Assembly (NCBI GenBank): GCA_031269825.1
Contig: JAISYP010000065.1
Location: forward strand, 1-39,225
Origin: Deltaproteobacteria bacterium
GTDB taxonomy: Bacteria > Desulfobacterota > Desulfarculia > Adiutricales > Adiutricaceae
Length of the DNA stretch: 39,225 nt
Reading direction: 5' to 3'
The notes under the pieces are model-generated. The model saw only the letters and a program-made list of their open reading frames with translations. It was not told where the DNA came from and did not search any database. The position numbers and the translations under genes were made by a program. Within the stretch, counting starts at the first letter, position 1; every line of letters starts with the position of its first letter. Below are positions 1 through 9,548 of this stretch, piece by piece.

Positions 1-344
1 CCAGAGAGCTGATTTATAGCTTTTTTAGCCCACCAAAAATGACCTAATTTAATTAAAATCAACCTTTTTAGGCGAAATTAGATGGCCTGCCAGGGGCGGC
101 TGTTAAAGATCGGCTAGGGACTTGTCAATGTCCAAAGGGCCATGACTCACCCACGTTCTTGCGCAGTTTGCGCAGTCGCCTCTAAAAATTAATTTTAGCA
201 TAGGTAATTTATCTAATAAATAAAAAAAATCTATATTTCCAATAGACATTATCGCGTTGATTTTACCAAATTATGTCTTTTCGGGGCGAGCCTGGTAGTC
301 GTTGAAAAATCAGATCTGATCTTTAGTTATCATTTAAAACCAGT
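1..344. other. AT-rich intergenic stretch at window edge
   Basis: No convincing gene is seen. It contains a short direct repeat of TTGCGCAG (159-166 and 168-175) and, close to the 3' end of the minus-strand ATPase gene, a perfect 12-bp palindrome ATCAGATCTGAT at 309-320. The palindrome lacks a clear T-run on the minus side, so calling it a terminator would be a guess. Confidence 0.5.
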
Positions 345-2429
345 CTATTTTGATTTCTTGGTTTGTCTGTCTTGGATAATCTTAGCGGCGTCCCTGGCCT
401 CAATAACCGCGGCGAAGTCCTTGGCCTCAATTTTTCTAGCGATGGCCCAGACGATATCTCTCCCATAAATAGCGACCCCCACTTCCACTATGGCCGCGGC
501 CTGGTCACGGTATTGATGGACGTATCTTTTGTCCACGATTTGTTCCAGGGCGTCTCGAGCGACTGGCCCAAGTTCCTCTTCAAGATGGGCGGCGAGTTCT
601 ATTTTTTTCAGTTCCTGGCCCTTGGGCGACGCGCCATCTTTTTGAAGTTTTAAGATGAGATTTAAAAATTTTTTGTTAGACAGAGTTTGGTCTCGCGCGA
701 GGGTTGAGCTAAGCGATTCTTTTTGAGCCAAAGAAAGAAGACTAATATCAGGGAAAATAGATCTAAAATGATCCAATTGATCCTGAGTAAATGGATTATC
801 GCCTAACTGAAACTGAATCAGTTTGGTCAAATTAGCGGAAAGCTTTTCTTGTTCTTCATATGGCCAGGGAACATACTTAAGCTCCAAACACGCGAAAACG
901 CTACCAGGCAGAACTAGCGTCAAATCTGGACGGCTCCAAGACAGGAAAGCGTCCGAACGGACATCAATTTCCAAACCCGCGAAAAAAAGACCTAAAGCCG
1001 CGTGGCAGTGGTTTTCATTTGGAACGCGCTGATTGTAGGTCAGCTTGGCCAGAGCGGTGGAAATGAGGTCGCCAATATCCCGCGAGTTGGCCGAGACCAA
1101 AGCGTTCCGCGTTTTTAACGCCAGAGAGTCTTTCTCATCTTCACTATTAATGTTGAAAATATTACTAAGAAAGGCTTCCCGATAAGCTGTGGCGACCTCC
1201 CAACTAGGGATTTTCAAGGAAAAACGGCGAAATTTACCCTGTTTACCTGGTTTTACCGTGTCTATGGTCAAGTAGCCAAACTGAAAAAGAATAGCGGCTG
1301 GATCCAGCGAGTCCCAAGAAAACTCGGAAAGGTCATATTCATGGTAGTCCGAGCCCTGGGCGGCTATAAAAGCCTCTGGATCCTTGGCGATAAGTTTGCC
1401 CAAAAAAGAGGCTGGTTCTGAGGCGAGCCAAAATTTCCTAAATCTGTTTTGATCAAACAATTTACTTATGGAAAACGGGTTCAGTACCATTACATGGGTA
1501 GTTGAAGGTGGGTTGGAGTCAAGGGAAACGGTGGGTTTAGAAGCGCCAATAAGTTCAGGAGTATCGTCAAAATTGTAACCATCATGCCATTTTAAAATTT
1601 TCTTCCATAAATCGTCCGTGGTGGCCTCGGGGCTCATTTCGCCAACCGATTTAAGGCCATCAAGAACTTCCGGGAAACGAGAGCCAAAATGTTTTATCAA
1701 CTCGGCCTCGGTAAAACCACAAATTCCCGCGAACTTAGGACAATAGGAAAGGTTATAAAAGCTTGAACCGGTTAGCCCCATGGCGGAAATGGCTACCTGG
1801 GAGACGCCGGTCATCAATGAAAAATAGATGTAACGATTATAATTCTTAAACAATCGATAAAATCTTTGGAACATGTTAATATGTTGGTCAGCGATCTCTT
1901 TATTCTTTACTAAATGACCAAGTATTGGAGCGTCATAATCATCAATCAGGAAGACAACGTATCTATCTGATAATAGTTTCGCGTCTGATTCTAACCCCTT
2001 GGCGCGCTCGCCTTTAAACTTATCGGAAAGCCCCCTAACTAATGACCTGAAAGTTGTGTCCATATTATTAGTATTAACCGGAACATTGTAATGTTTTCCG
2101 GTATCTATAAGATTCTCAATAAGACTGTCCTCTAATTCTCCCTCTGACTTGGCGGCGAAGAAAGACATGTGGAAGTGGATGACCGGATATTCTTCAAATT
2201 TGTGGTTATCATAGACCCACAGTCCCCGAAAAAGCTCACGGTTACCTTTGAACAGTTCAGCCATGGCGCTCAAAAGTAGAGATTTTCCGAACCGCCTCGG
2301 ACGCCACAAAAAATAGTTCTGAGGGTCTTTGATCAATTCGCTTATATATTCAGTTTTGTCGACGTAGATTCTGTCGTTTAATACAACATCGACAAAAGTC
2401 TGATCGATTGTGGGTAATTCTCGCGCCAT
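345..2429 (-). CDS. AAA-ATPase-like / PD-(D/E)XK nuclease family protein (DUF1703 type)
   Basis: A 694-residue protein of the AAA-ATPase-like plus PDDEXK_9 (DUF1703) family, which is common and often multicopy in gut and host-associated bacteria; its biological role is not established. The N-terminus holds the family's P-loop variant RPRRFGKS (about residues 43-50), and a Walker B-like stretch FLIDDYD is at about 160-166. Towards the C-terminus a PD-(D/E)XK core is visible as SRPDLTL followed by FACLELKY, giving the expected D...ExK pair. The tail (KRYVHQY...VEVGVAIYGRDIVW) matches the usual end of the family. The start is supported by AAGGAT about 6 nt upstream of the ATG. A decayed paralogue lies just upstream at about 3010-3672. 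Family assignment is firm; ATPase or nuclease activity is inferred from motifs. Confidence 0.9.
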   Translation of the reverse strand: MARELPTIDQTFVDVVLNDRIYVDKTEYISELIKDPQNYFLWRPRRFGKSLLLSAMAELFKGNRELFRGLWVYDNHKFEEYPVIHFHMSFFAAKSEGELEDSLIENLIDTGKHYNVPVNTNNMDTTFRSLVRGLSDKFKGERAKGLESDAKLLSDRYVVFLIDDYDAPILGHLVKNKEIADQHINMFQRFYRLFKNYNRYIYFSLMTGVSQVAISAMGLTGSSFYNLSYCPKFAGICGFTEAELIKHFGSRFPEVLDGLKSVGEMSPEATTDDLWKKILKWHDGYNFDDTPELIGASKPTVSLDSNPPSTTHVMVLNPFSISKLFDQNRFRKFWLASEPASFLGKLIAKDPEAFIAAQGSDYHEYDLSEFSWDSLDPAAILFQFGYLTIDTVKPGKQGKFRRFSLKIPSWEVATAYREAFLSNIFNINSEDEKDSLALKTRNALVSANSRDIGDLISTALAKLTYNQRVPNENHCHAALGLFFAGLEIDVRSDAFLSWSRPDLTLVLPGSVFACLELKYVPWPYEEQEKLSANLTKLIQFQLGDNPFTQDQLDHFRSIFPDISLLSLAQKESLSSTLARDQTLSNKKFLNLILKLQKDGASPKGQELKKIELAAHLEEELGPVARDALEQIVDKRYVHQYRDQAAAIVEVGVAIYGRDIVWAIARKIEAKDFAAVIEARDAAKIIQDRQTKKSK

Positions 2430-3009
2430 ATTATATCCTTTTAGCTTTTCAAGTCCAAAAATAAAAATAACGTTATTTCATCAGGAAAGCTTAAAATATT
2501 AATCGCCGAAAAAACATACCACTCCAAAACGCGGGTTACCACAACATCGTTACGGATATGAATACGGACAATGACACGCTACCTCATGTCCATACTGGGT
2601 TCTACTTGTCCATTTCGCGCTTTCACCGCTTATGGATACTTGGAACTTTTCATGTTTCTATTAACCATTTTTTTTATTTCGATTTTTTACAGTCCTGATA
2701 AACATTTTTACACCCTATATTCAGGAAGAGTTCAACACTATGTGAAGCGGCGAGACCCTCAAAAAATTCCTTCTTCGGCAAAGACTCCATCACACCAATT
2801 TTCGAATAAAACAATAGTCCGGTTTCTTTCCAATGTCAATATTTATTTTTTCCCTACCACAAAAAAAACAGGGGTCTATTTATATATATTTAACCAGCAA
2901 ATAAGTAATTTTTCCAAGATTATAGTTTATAAAAACCTTATTTAACTATACCATTCCAAAACGGCCATTAAAGATGGGTTAGGTATTTTCAAAAAAAACG
3001 ACGACATTT
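2430..3009. other. Intergenic, AT-rich, no supported gene
   Basis: This separates the intact ATPase/nuclease gene from its decayed copy. A plus-strand open frame of 124 codons at 2571-2945 has no recognisable family, no convincing ribosome-binding site and low-complexity Phe/Ile/Lys-rich composition, so I do not call it a gene. Similar short sequences ACCACTCCAAAACG (about 2517) and ACCATTCCAAAACG (about 2949) bracket the stretch and may be remnants of an older duplication. Confidence 0.45.
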
Positions 3010-3672
3010 ATCATCTTCGCCTGGCTTTACCTTGTCTATTGTTAAGTAGCCAAACTGAAACGGAAATTGGCTTCACCGCGGCGGTGACGATGAAATAGCG
3101 ATAGGTCTAAGGGAACCGTCAAAATTGTAAACATCAAGCCATTATAACATTTTTTTCATAAATCGTCCGTGGCGCCCTATTGGCTAATTTCATCAACCGA
3201 TTTAAGACTATCAAGAACTTCCTACAAAAACTTCTACACACGAGACCCCAAAAATTTTTCCAACTCGGCCTCGGTGAAACTACAAATTCCTGAAAAATCC
3301 GGATCATAGCCATTGTCAGTCAGGTTTGACGCGGGTTGGCCCCAAGGTAGCCCTGGCTACCTGGGAGACACCGGTCGCCAATGAAAAATGGAGGTAAGGA
3401 TCAAATCTCTTAAACAATGAAACCATGGAGCGCCTCCAGGTTACGGGAGGCGGCCCCAGGTTTGTTGGCTAAACGCTTTTTTAATATTAGCCCGTCATAC
3501 TCGTCAATCAGTATGACAATATCGTTTTCAATGTCGCCATCTCGCCCTTTTGGTGGCGATCTCACGCCCTCGAACGGGAATATTTTGGTAATATTTATAA
3601 GCAAAGACTCGAAAGTGGAATCCAAATTGGTGGAATAAAACGCAACATGGCAATTAATTATCTATAATAAAA
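3010..3672 (-). pseudogene. Decayed paralogue of the AAA-ATPase/PD-(D/E)XK gene at 345-2429
   Basis: Several blocks align in the same order with the intact gene. 3020-3075 matches 1240-1295; 3118-3230 matches about 1566-1675; 3250-3420 matches about 1690-1860; 3460-3672 matches about 1900-2115. Shared stretches include AAGTAGCCAAACTGAAA and ATAAATCGTCCGTGG. The reading frame is broken many times, about 270 bp are deleted between the first and second blocks, and both ends are lost. The longest surviving fragment (minus strand, 3410-3625) still shows the Walker B region as VILIDEYD. This is an old, non-functional copy, showing the family has been multicopy here and is being lost. Confidence 0.9.
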
Positions 3673-4011
3673 AAACTCTACCTTTTCACCGCGTCATTGT
3701 CGCCAAACATTACCTCACCAAAACTGGCCCACTAAACCCGTCTTGATAAACCAGCCCAGACGAACCCGTCAGTCCGCCCCAACCGCCTTCGTCTCTTCTC
3801 GATCTAAGCTAAGCCAACTCTTTAGCTTTAACTTTTTCTCATACATTCCGTAGGTTAAGCTCCAGCGTTTAGCGCCTAGGACGGAGAAAAGGGTTTTTTT
3901 TTCCCGCTCTTTTTGGCGCCGAATTTGCTTACTTGAGGTCAACCGTCAGGATTTTCCCAACCTTGACCTAAGGCGGGTAAAACCTAAACCAGCGCGAAGA
4001 GTTGAGCCATC
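3673..4011. other. Intergenic region upstream of the glycosylation cluster
   Basis: No gene is seen. A run of ten T (about 3893-3902) follows a weak GCG/CGC hairpin near 3868, which might terminate readthrough, but the stem is poor. I could not find a convincing sigma70 promoter for the cluster here. The first gene has only a weak purine-rich stretch (GAAGAG) upstream of its ATG. Confidence 0.4.
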
Positions 4012-5142
4012 ATGAAAAACGCCCAAACCATAAATCGCTCCACCACCCATTGGCGCCACGACCCCAACCAGATTTTGGCCGACCATTTGGGAGCTGAATT
4101 CACCGCTTACCGGCGAGCTTGGCGAAAAGCCGAATTAGGGGAGCGGCCCGATTTTCCGCTCCACCTGGACGTGGACATAACCACCGTCTGTAACTTTCGT
4201 TGCCCCATGTGTCCGGCTGGTCAACCCCAGAGCGCTTTTCCGGGTTTGGGTCTTAAACTGTCCGAGGAAACTTATCTTAAAGCCTTAAGGGAAGGCGAAA
4301 ATCGCCTGCCATCTATCCGGATAGGCGTGACCGGGGAGCCTTTATTAAACCCCAACGTGGCGCGCTGGATCCAAGAGGCCAAAAGATTCGGGGTTCTGGA
4401 CGTGGCTCTCATCACCAATGGCCTCCTTTTATCCGGCGCCATGAGTGAGGCTCTCATAAAATCTGGGCTGACGCGCCTAATGATCTCCGTGGACGCGGCT
4501 AGTCAAGCCACGTACCGAAAAACCCGCCCTGGCGGCGATTGGGGCAAGCTTTTGGCCAATATCGGCGAGTTTTTAGCCATCCGCCAAAGCCTGGACACGC
4601 CGCTACCTTTATTGCGGCTTAGCTTTGTGGAAATGGCCTTAAACATCCACGACCGGGAAAAGTTTCGCCTGAATTTTGGCTCCTTAGCCGATTATCTGAC
4701 CTTCCAAAATTATCAAAACATCCTAGGCCAGGAACGCTCCAATTGGGGACTGACGACCCCTAAATCAGGTCACTGCGCCGAACCTTTAACTCGTCTAGCC
4801 CTCCACGCCAACGGGGGACTTTTTCCTTGTTGCTCGGACTTTGGGCGTTTAGCTCCCTTGGGCCATTTTCCAGAAAATAGCCTCAGCGAAATCTGGAACT
4901 CGCCCCTCGCCCTCGCCTTGGCCCGGGATCAGTCTTGGTCGGCCAACTGTCAAAGTTGCCAAAAGGCCGCCGACCCTGACGCTTATAAAGAGCAAGCGCG
5001 CCAAGATTTAACGCCAACGGATCTAAGGCCAAAAGATCCGCTAAAACTCGCGGAACCGCTCGTTCCCCAAGGCCTCATCGTCCCAACCACGACTCAAATT
5101 CCGGGCTCAGCCCCCAGCGCCTCGATCCCTGAAGGGAGATAA
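4012..5142 (+). CDS. Radical SAM/SPASM domain protein of a glycosylation cluster
   Basis: A 376-residue radical SAM enzyme. The [4Fe-4S]/SAM-binding motif CNFRCPMC lies at residues 60-67 (Cys60, Cys64, Cys67), and a glycine/proline motif GVTGEPLLNP follows. The C-terminal third has the SPASM-type cysteines (HCAEPL..., LFPCCSDFG, CQSCQ), which bind auxiliary Fe-S clusters. Such proteins modify peptides or sugars and also occur within surface-glycan clusters; the substrate cannot be read from the sequence. The last 60 residues are a Pro/Leu/Thr-rich tail without a known domain. Only 3 nt separate its stop from the next gene, whose ribosome-binding site (GGGAG) lies inside this gene's end, implying co-translation with the glycosyltransferases. 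Confidence 0.88.
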   Translation: MKNAQTINRSTTHWRHDPNQILADHLGAEFTAYRRAWRKAELGERPDFPLHLDVDITTVCNFRCPMCPAGQPQSAFPGLGLKLSEETYLKALREGENRLPSIRIGVTGEPLLNPNVARWIQEAKRFGVLDVALITNGLLLSGAMSEALIKSGLTRLMISVDAASQATYRKTRPGGDWGKLLANIGEFLAIRQSLDTPLPLLRLSFVEMALNIHDREKFRLNFGSLADYLTFQNYQNILGQERSNWGLTTPKSGHCAEPLTRLALHANGGLFPCCSDFGRLAPLGHFPENSLSEIWNSPLALALARDQSWSANCQSCQKAADPDAYKEQARQDLTPTDLRPKDPLKLAEPLVPQGLIVPTTTQIPGSAPSASIPEGR

Positions 5143-5145
5143 ACC

Positions 5146-6687
5146 ATGCTGATTCTTTGCCTAGGTAGCGAATATTTCCACCACGCTTTCCATTCCCTGG
5201 GGCACACCGTTATGGCCCCTCCCCATCAGGAAGGCTATCCGGTGGACACCCTTTTCAACAACCTTAAGGATCGGCCGGATTTGATCGTGGTCACCGATCA
5301 TCTTGGGGATCACTTCTGGCCAGATGGCTTAACCAACATCTATGGTATTCCCAAGGTCTATTACGCCGTGGACACCCCCATCAACTATTGGTGGCAACGG
5401 GATTACGCTCGGCTTTTCGATTACGTTTTCACTGACCAAAAACCCCTCGCCCAAGCCTTAAATGAGGAAGGCCTCGCCGCCTCCTGGCTACCGGTGGGGG
5501 TGGATGTCAAAAGCTATCAGGGCTCCCCCGAGGATTCGGACGAAAAACTGTACGACTTTGGGTTCGTGGGCCAGCTTGATCCCGCCCGTCGGCCTAAACG
5601 GAGTCGCCTAGTGGATCTTCTCTCCAGTCGGTATACCTTAAAAACAGCTGGAACGCGCCAAAACGGCTGGGTGGGGCCGGCCGAATCGGGCCAACTTTAC
5701 CGGCAATCGCGCTTAGCTTTAAACGAAAACCTCTTTCCCGGCATCAACACCCGGATGTTAGAAGCCATGGCCGCGGGGGCGGTTTTATTCACCGAAAAAG
5801 CCGGGGGCGATCTCGGGGAACTGTTTAAAGCCGGGGAAGATTTCGCTTGGTTTGAGCCTGAGGATATTCTCGGCGCGGCGGAAAGTTGGTTAGCTGACGA
5901 CAAAAGACTCCAAAGAGTGGCCAAAAGAGCCCAGGAAAAAGTCAGCTCCGCCCATGATATCCAACACCGGGCCGAAAAACTGCTCAAAACCATCACCGGC
6001 TTAAACCCTGGTCAGGCCTTGATTGACTCCTTGGCCTGGGATCGCGAGGGACAAGTTCTTTTCTGGACAGCTTTGCGTTGGCCCAGGGAAGAAGGCTTTA
6101 AAAGAGTCCAAAGAGCCCAATCCCGGCTCCAAAAGGCCTACGATAACCAGGTTATTACCCCGAAAGGCCTGTTCTGCCTAGGGCACGTCGAGCGTCTCCG
6201 CAACCAACCCCAGGAAGCCAGAAAACATCTGGAGTTGGCCTGGGAAGGTGGCGAAAGTCGGGCGGCTTTAGGTTTAGGCGTGATGGAACTGGCCTCAGGT
6301 CGACTCCGCCAATCTCGCGAGTGGTTTATTCGCTTTACGGATCAAGCGGATTTTCCGAGCCTAGCCCCCAATACGCTGCCTTTTGAGGCCATTATGATCC
6401 TCGGCGACACCTTAAGAAAGCGCGACGAAATCATTACCCCAGGTTTTAGTCGCCTGACCCATGACCCAGCCGTCTGGACGGCGTTTGAGTTTTATCAAAC
6501 CGCCACCCAAGCCCGCCCCAATGATCTGCCCAGCGCCCAAGCCATGGCCTCTATCCTTTTGGAATACGGAGCCGTGGCCGAAGCCGTGGATGTCTGCCGC
6601 AAGGCCATGGAAAAACACCCCGAGGACGAGATATTGTCCTCCATTTTCGCCCAGGCTGGCCGGGCGTCATATCTGTCGGTCAATTGA
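5146..6687 (+). CDS. CgeB-like glycosyltransferase with C-terminal TPR region
   Basis: A 513-residue cytosolic glycosyltransferase of the CgeB/Glyco_trans_1_2 type (GT-B fold). Residues 1-170 form the N-terminal Rossmann half, including VVTDHLGDHFWP, YYAVDTPINYWW and FGFVGQLDPARRPKR. The C-terminal half carries the sugar-nucleotide-side motif NENLFPGINTRMLEAMAAGAVLF. From about residue 300 the protein becomes helical and Ala/Leu-rich with a TPR-like pattern, typical of protein-glycosylating enzymes that grip a polypeptide acceptor. It sits second in the cluster, 3 nt after the radical SAM gene and 15 nt before maf. Donor sugar and acceptor are unknown. Confidence 0.85.
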   Translation: MLILCLGSEYFHHAFHSLGHTVMAPPHQEGYPVDTLFNNLKDRPDLIVVTDHLGDHFWPDGLTNIYGIPKVYYAVDTPINYWWQRDYARLFDYVFTDQKPLAQALNEEGLAASWLPVGVDVKSYQGSPEDSDEKLYDFGFVGQLDPARRPKRSRLVDLLSSRYTLKTAGTRQNGWVGPAESGQLYRQSRLALNENLFPGINTRMLEAMAAGAVLFTEKAGGDLGELFKAGEDFAWFEPEDILGAAESWLADDKRLQRVAKRAQEKVSSAHDIQHRAEKLLKTITGLNPGQALIDSLAWDREGQVLFWTALRWPREEGFKRVQRAQSRLQKAYDNQVITPKGLFCLGHVERLRNQPQEARKHLELAWEGGESRAALGLGVMELASGRLRQSREWFIRFTDQADFPSLAPNTLPFEAIMILGDTLRKRDEIITPGFSRLTHDPAVWTAFEFYQTATQARPNDLPSAQAMASILLEYGAVAEAVDVCRKAMEKHPEDEILSSIFAQAGRASYLSVN

Positions 6688-6702
6688 CCTTAAGGAGCGA
6701 AT

Positions 6703-8301
6703 ATGTCCGACGCCTACAGCCCCTCATATGAAGTGGCCACCAATCCCGCCCAAATTTTGCCCGGCCCCATTGGCCCTGGACTGGTCTTCCGTGGGGAAAC
6801 CGTGCACTGGGCCGATGACCCCTTAGGCGAGGCCCGTCAATGGCTCGACCACGGCCTGGCCCAAAGACCCTTTGGCCCGGCTCCCAATCTAGCCCTCGTT
6901 TTGGGTCTGGGGTTAGGCTGGCATTTAAAGATCATCCGGGAACGCTTTCCCAACATCCGGCTGGCCGTTTATGAGCCAGATCAGGCCCTGGTTAGTGTCT
7001 ACGTTGAGCGCCGCGTCACCGGTTTTAACGCGGAAATCATCACCGATTGGGCGGTTTGGGAAGCTTTCGTGGCCCGGGAAATGGTGCATAAAGAAGGCCC
7101 CTGGCCCTTGGTGGTCACGGTTCCCGCTTACCACAAGCTTTGGCCAGAAGCCTCGGCCAAATTTAACGCGCATCTAACGGCGGAACTGACCCGTCGCCAG
7201 GTCATTGAAAAAACTAAAGCGGCCACGGATTCGGCTTTTTTAGACAATTTAATTGATAACATCAAATTGTGCTCGACCCTGCCCGACGTTTTACTGATAA
7301 AAGGCCGTCTCGCCCCTCGCCCGGCCTTCATCGTCGGAGCCGGGCCTAGTTTGGATCAAAACGGGCCCCTTTTAAAAGACGCCGCTGAGCGAGGCGTGAT
7401 CATCTGCGCGGCCGCGGCCTTAAAACCTTTGCTTAATCTTGGGGTCAGTCCCCAGGTTATCATGGTTTTAGAGTCCTCCGACACCAGCGCCTATTTAAAG
7501 TTAACCTCGGAAGAAAGCCAGGTCTTAGGCCAAAAAGCCATCCTAGCCGGAGCGGCGGGCTCGCATCCGAACCATTTCCAAGTTCCAGGCTATTACCAAA
7601 GCCTATACCATTTAAATAGTGGCCAAGCCCAGATCTTAAGCCAAGGTTTATTCCTGCCCCAAGGTGGCAACGCCGGCACCGCGGCCTTCGCTTTAGCTTA
7701 TATCTGGGGTTTAAAACCCTTAATCCTCGTCGGGCAAGACCAGGCTTACCAAGGTCAATGGCTACACGCGGCCCACACCCCGGATAATGTCCTAGAAATC
7801 GATCCCGGCCAAACCATTATCGTCCCAGGCGTTTATGGAACCACGGCTCAAACCAACACCTCCTTGCTGGCCTCGCTCAATTGGTACGCCGAGGCGGGTC
7901 AAACCGTGAAAAGACAAACCCCCCAGGTCAGACTCATCAATTCCTCAGCCGCGGGCGCGTCTATCAAAGGTTTTGAGGAGATCCCTTTAAACGCGATCCT
8001 GGCCACTTTGCCCCAACAACCGCCCCTTAATCTCATCAGTCTCCTTGAGGGGGCTCCCAAACCGCCGATCAAGGAACTGAAAGCGGATATCCGCCAAATA
8101 TCGGGGATATTAAGCTCCATTAGGCAACTGGCTGGTCGACAACTACCTAAGGCTCTCCAGGAGATGACCACCTTAGCTCGAGCCAGCGCCTTTTTAGGTC
8201 AACTCTTAGCTCCGGCCCAAAAAGCCCAGAACCGCGCGGAAACCTTAAGGGAACTAACCCGGGCCGAGGGGTTGGTTCTAAAAATGCTAGCTCGATTATA
8301 G
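6703..8301 (+). CDS. maf: Motility accessory factor (Maf/DUF115) glycosyltransferase-like protein
   Basis: A 532-residue protein of the Maf (DUF115, MAF_flag10) family, enzymes that in characterised flagellated bacteria transfer nonulosonic acids to flagellin. The central Rossmann motif GAGPSLD is at residues 212-218, followed by the family motif VGQDQAY in the GT29/GT42-like core. The N-terminal domain shows the family pattern DDPLGEA and a G-rich LGLGLGWHL strand-turn. A strong Shine-Dalgarno AAGGAG precedes the ATG by 8 nt. No flagellin or nonulosonate synthesis gene is in the window, so the flagellin target is inferred from the family. The 89 nt before the next gene hold a possible internal promoter. 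Confidence 0.92.
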   Translation: MSDAYSPSYEVATNPAQILPGPIGPGLVFRGETVHWADDPLGEARQWLDHGLAQRPFGPAPNLALVLGLGLGWHLKIIRERFPNIRLAVYEPDQALVSVYVERRVTGFNAEIITDWAVWEAFVAREMVHKEGPWPLVVTVPAYHKLWPEASAKFNAHLTAELTRRQVIEKTKAATDSAFLDNLIDNIKLCSTLPDVLLIKGRLAPRPAFIVGAGPSLDQNGPLLKDAAERGVIICAAAALKPLLNLGVSPQVIMVLESSDTSAYLKLTSEESQVLGQKAILAGAAGSHPNHFQVPGYYQSLYHLNSGQAQILSQGLFLPQGGNAGTAAFALAYIWGLKPLILVGQDQAYQGQWLHAAHTPDNVLEIDPGQTIIVPGVYGTTAQTNTSLLASLNWYAEAGQTVKRQTPQVRLINSSAAGASIKGFEEIPLNAILATLPQQPPLNLISLLEGAPKPPIKELKADIRQISGILSSIRQLAGRQLPKALQEMTTLARASAFLGQLLAPAQKAQNRAETLRELTRAEGLVLKMLARL

Positions 8302-8331
8302 TTGGGTAGGTCGGATATGGTCTGATATAAT
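8302..8331 (+). promoter_or_regulatory. Possible internal sigma70 promoter before the GT2 gene
   Basis: TTGGGT at 8302-8307 and a perfect TATAAT at 8326-8331 are separated by 18 nt, within the only real gap of the cluster (89 nt). The -35 box is poor. If active it would uncouple the last four glycosyltransferase genes from the first three. Confidence 0.4.
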
Positions 8332-8390
8332 CGCCTATAGTCCAAACTAGTTTGATCTAGCGCGAAATTAAGCGCTTTGAGGGCTTAACC

Positions 8391-9548
8391 ATGAAAGAGC
8401 CAACTTTAGGACTACTGATGATCGCCCGCGATGAGGCGAGCAATCTGCCCAAGAGCTTGCTCCCCTTAATCGATTGCGTGGATCAAGCCGTGTTCCTAGA
8501 CACTGGTTCCCAAGACAATGGCCCCCAAATCGCCAAAAAAGCTGGGGCCCAGGTCTATCGGGCGACCTGGGCCGGGGATTTTTCCCTAGCCCGTAACGCG
8601 GCTCTAGCTAAAATCAAAACCGACTATGTCCTGTGGCTGGACGCGGATAACGCCCTGGAGCCCCAAACTTTAAAAGACTTTCGATCTAAACTCCAAACCA
8701 CCCCGACCGTTTATCTGGCCACGGAGAAAGTTATTCCCCAAGGCGACGAGATCTGGCAGAAGAGGATTTTTCCCAATCAGCCCCAATGCCGTTGGACGGG
8801 GAAAATCCATGAGCAACTGATCCATCCGGCCCATTACCCCGTCACCCACAGCCAATTGATCATTGAGCACTGGGGTTACCAAGATCCCCAATTAGCCCGA
8901 CTCAAAGGCGAAAGAAACCTTAGATTGCTGTTGGAAATTGACCTAGATAAGGCCGATTTCTATCATCAGTATCAAACTGGCCGAACCTTACTCAATTTAC
9001 GTCGTCCCGAGGAAGCTCGGCCTTGGCTAGAAAAAGCCGCCTTAAAAAACGATAACCTTTCGCTAGCTAGCCACAGTCTAATTTTACTCGCCCAAATCGA
9101 TAAAGCCGCGGGTTTTTGGTCACGAGCCGAAGAAAACCTGAAGCTTTTGGTCGCCAAACGCCCAGACTACGGCCCGGGTCACTATTATCTAGGTCGCTTG
9201 TGGGCCGACGTTAAGCCGAGCCTGGCCCAAAAAGAACTAACCCTGGCCCTGGAACTGGGGCTAGCCGACCCTGGTTGGGGAGCCAATGGCCAAAAACTAG
9301 GTTACGTGGCGGCCAATTTATTGGGCCGTCTAGCTCTAGCGACCGGATCTTTAGCGGAGGCCGAAAAAGCCTTTCAAAAAGCCCATCTTTTGGATCCAGG
9401 ACGCCCAGAGCCCCAATTGGAGCTGGCGGCCTTGGCTTGGGCGGCTGGTCGAAAAGAAGAGGCCCAACAAATCGCCCGACGAATTTTAGGCCAATTCCCT
9501 GGTTTAAGGGCGGCGCGAAAACTATTGAGCCAGTGGGGCCAACCATGA
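8391..9548 (+). CDS. GT2-family glycosyltransferase with TPR repeats
   Basis: A 385-residue GT-A enzyme. Residues 1-120 have the GT2 signature: LLMIARDEASNLP at the nucleotide-binding start, FLDTGSQDNG, and a metal-binding DXD as DAD at residues 84-86 (LWLDADN). Residues about 190-385 are TPR-like helices ending in the pattern AEKAFQKAHLLDPGRPEPQ. GT2-TPR fusions of this type are frequent in protein or surface-glycan glycosylation. Its stop overlaps the next gene's start in an ATGA (9545-9548), so the two are translationally coupled. A purine-rich GAGGG sits before the ATG. Confidence 0.88.
   Translation: MKEPTLGLLMIARDEASNLPKSLLPLIDCVDQAVFLDTGSQDNGPQIAKKAGAQVYRATWAGDFSLARNAALAKIKTDYVLWLDADNALEPQTLKDFRSKLQTTPTVYLATEKVIPQGDEIWQKRIFPNQPQCRWTGKIHEQLIHPAHYPVTHSQLIIEHWGYQDPQLARLKGERNLRLLLEIDLDKADFYHQYQTGRTLLNLRRPEEARPWLEKAALKNDNLSLASHSLILLAQIDKAAGFWSRAEENLKLLVAKRPDYGPGHYYLGRLWADVKPSLAQKELTLALELGLADPGWGANGQKLGYVAANLLGRLALATGSLAEAEKAFQKAHLLDPGRPEPQLELAALAWAAGRKEEAQQIARRILGQFPGLRAARKLLSQWGQP

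Noticed and set aside
2571-2945. A 124-codon plus-strand gene
   Set aside because: No recognisable domain, poor ribosome-binding site, AT-rich low-complexity translation, and placed beside decayed sequence.
9275-9544. A 90-residue N-terminal extension of the GT4 enzyme
   Set aside because: It lies entirely within the GT2 gene in another frame and is unlike any GT domain; ATG 9545 gives a normal start and an ATGA overlap.
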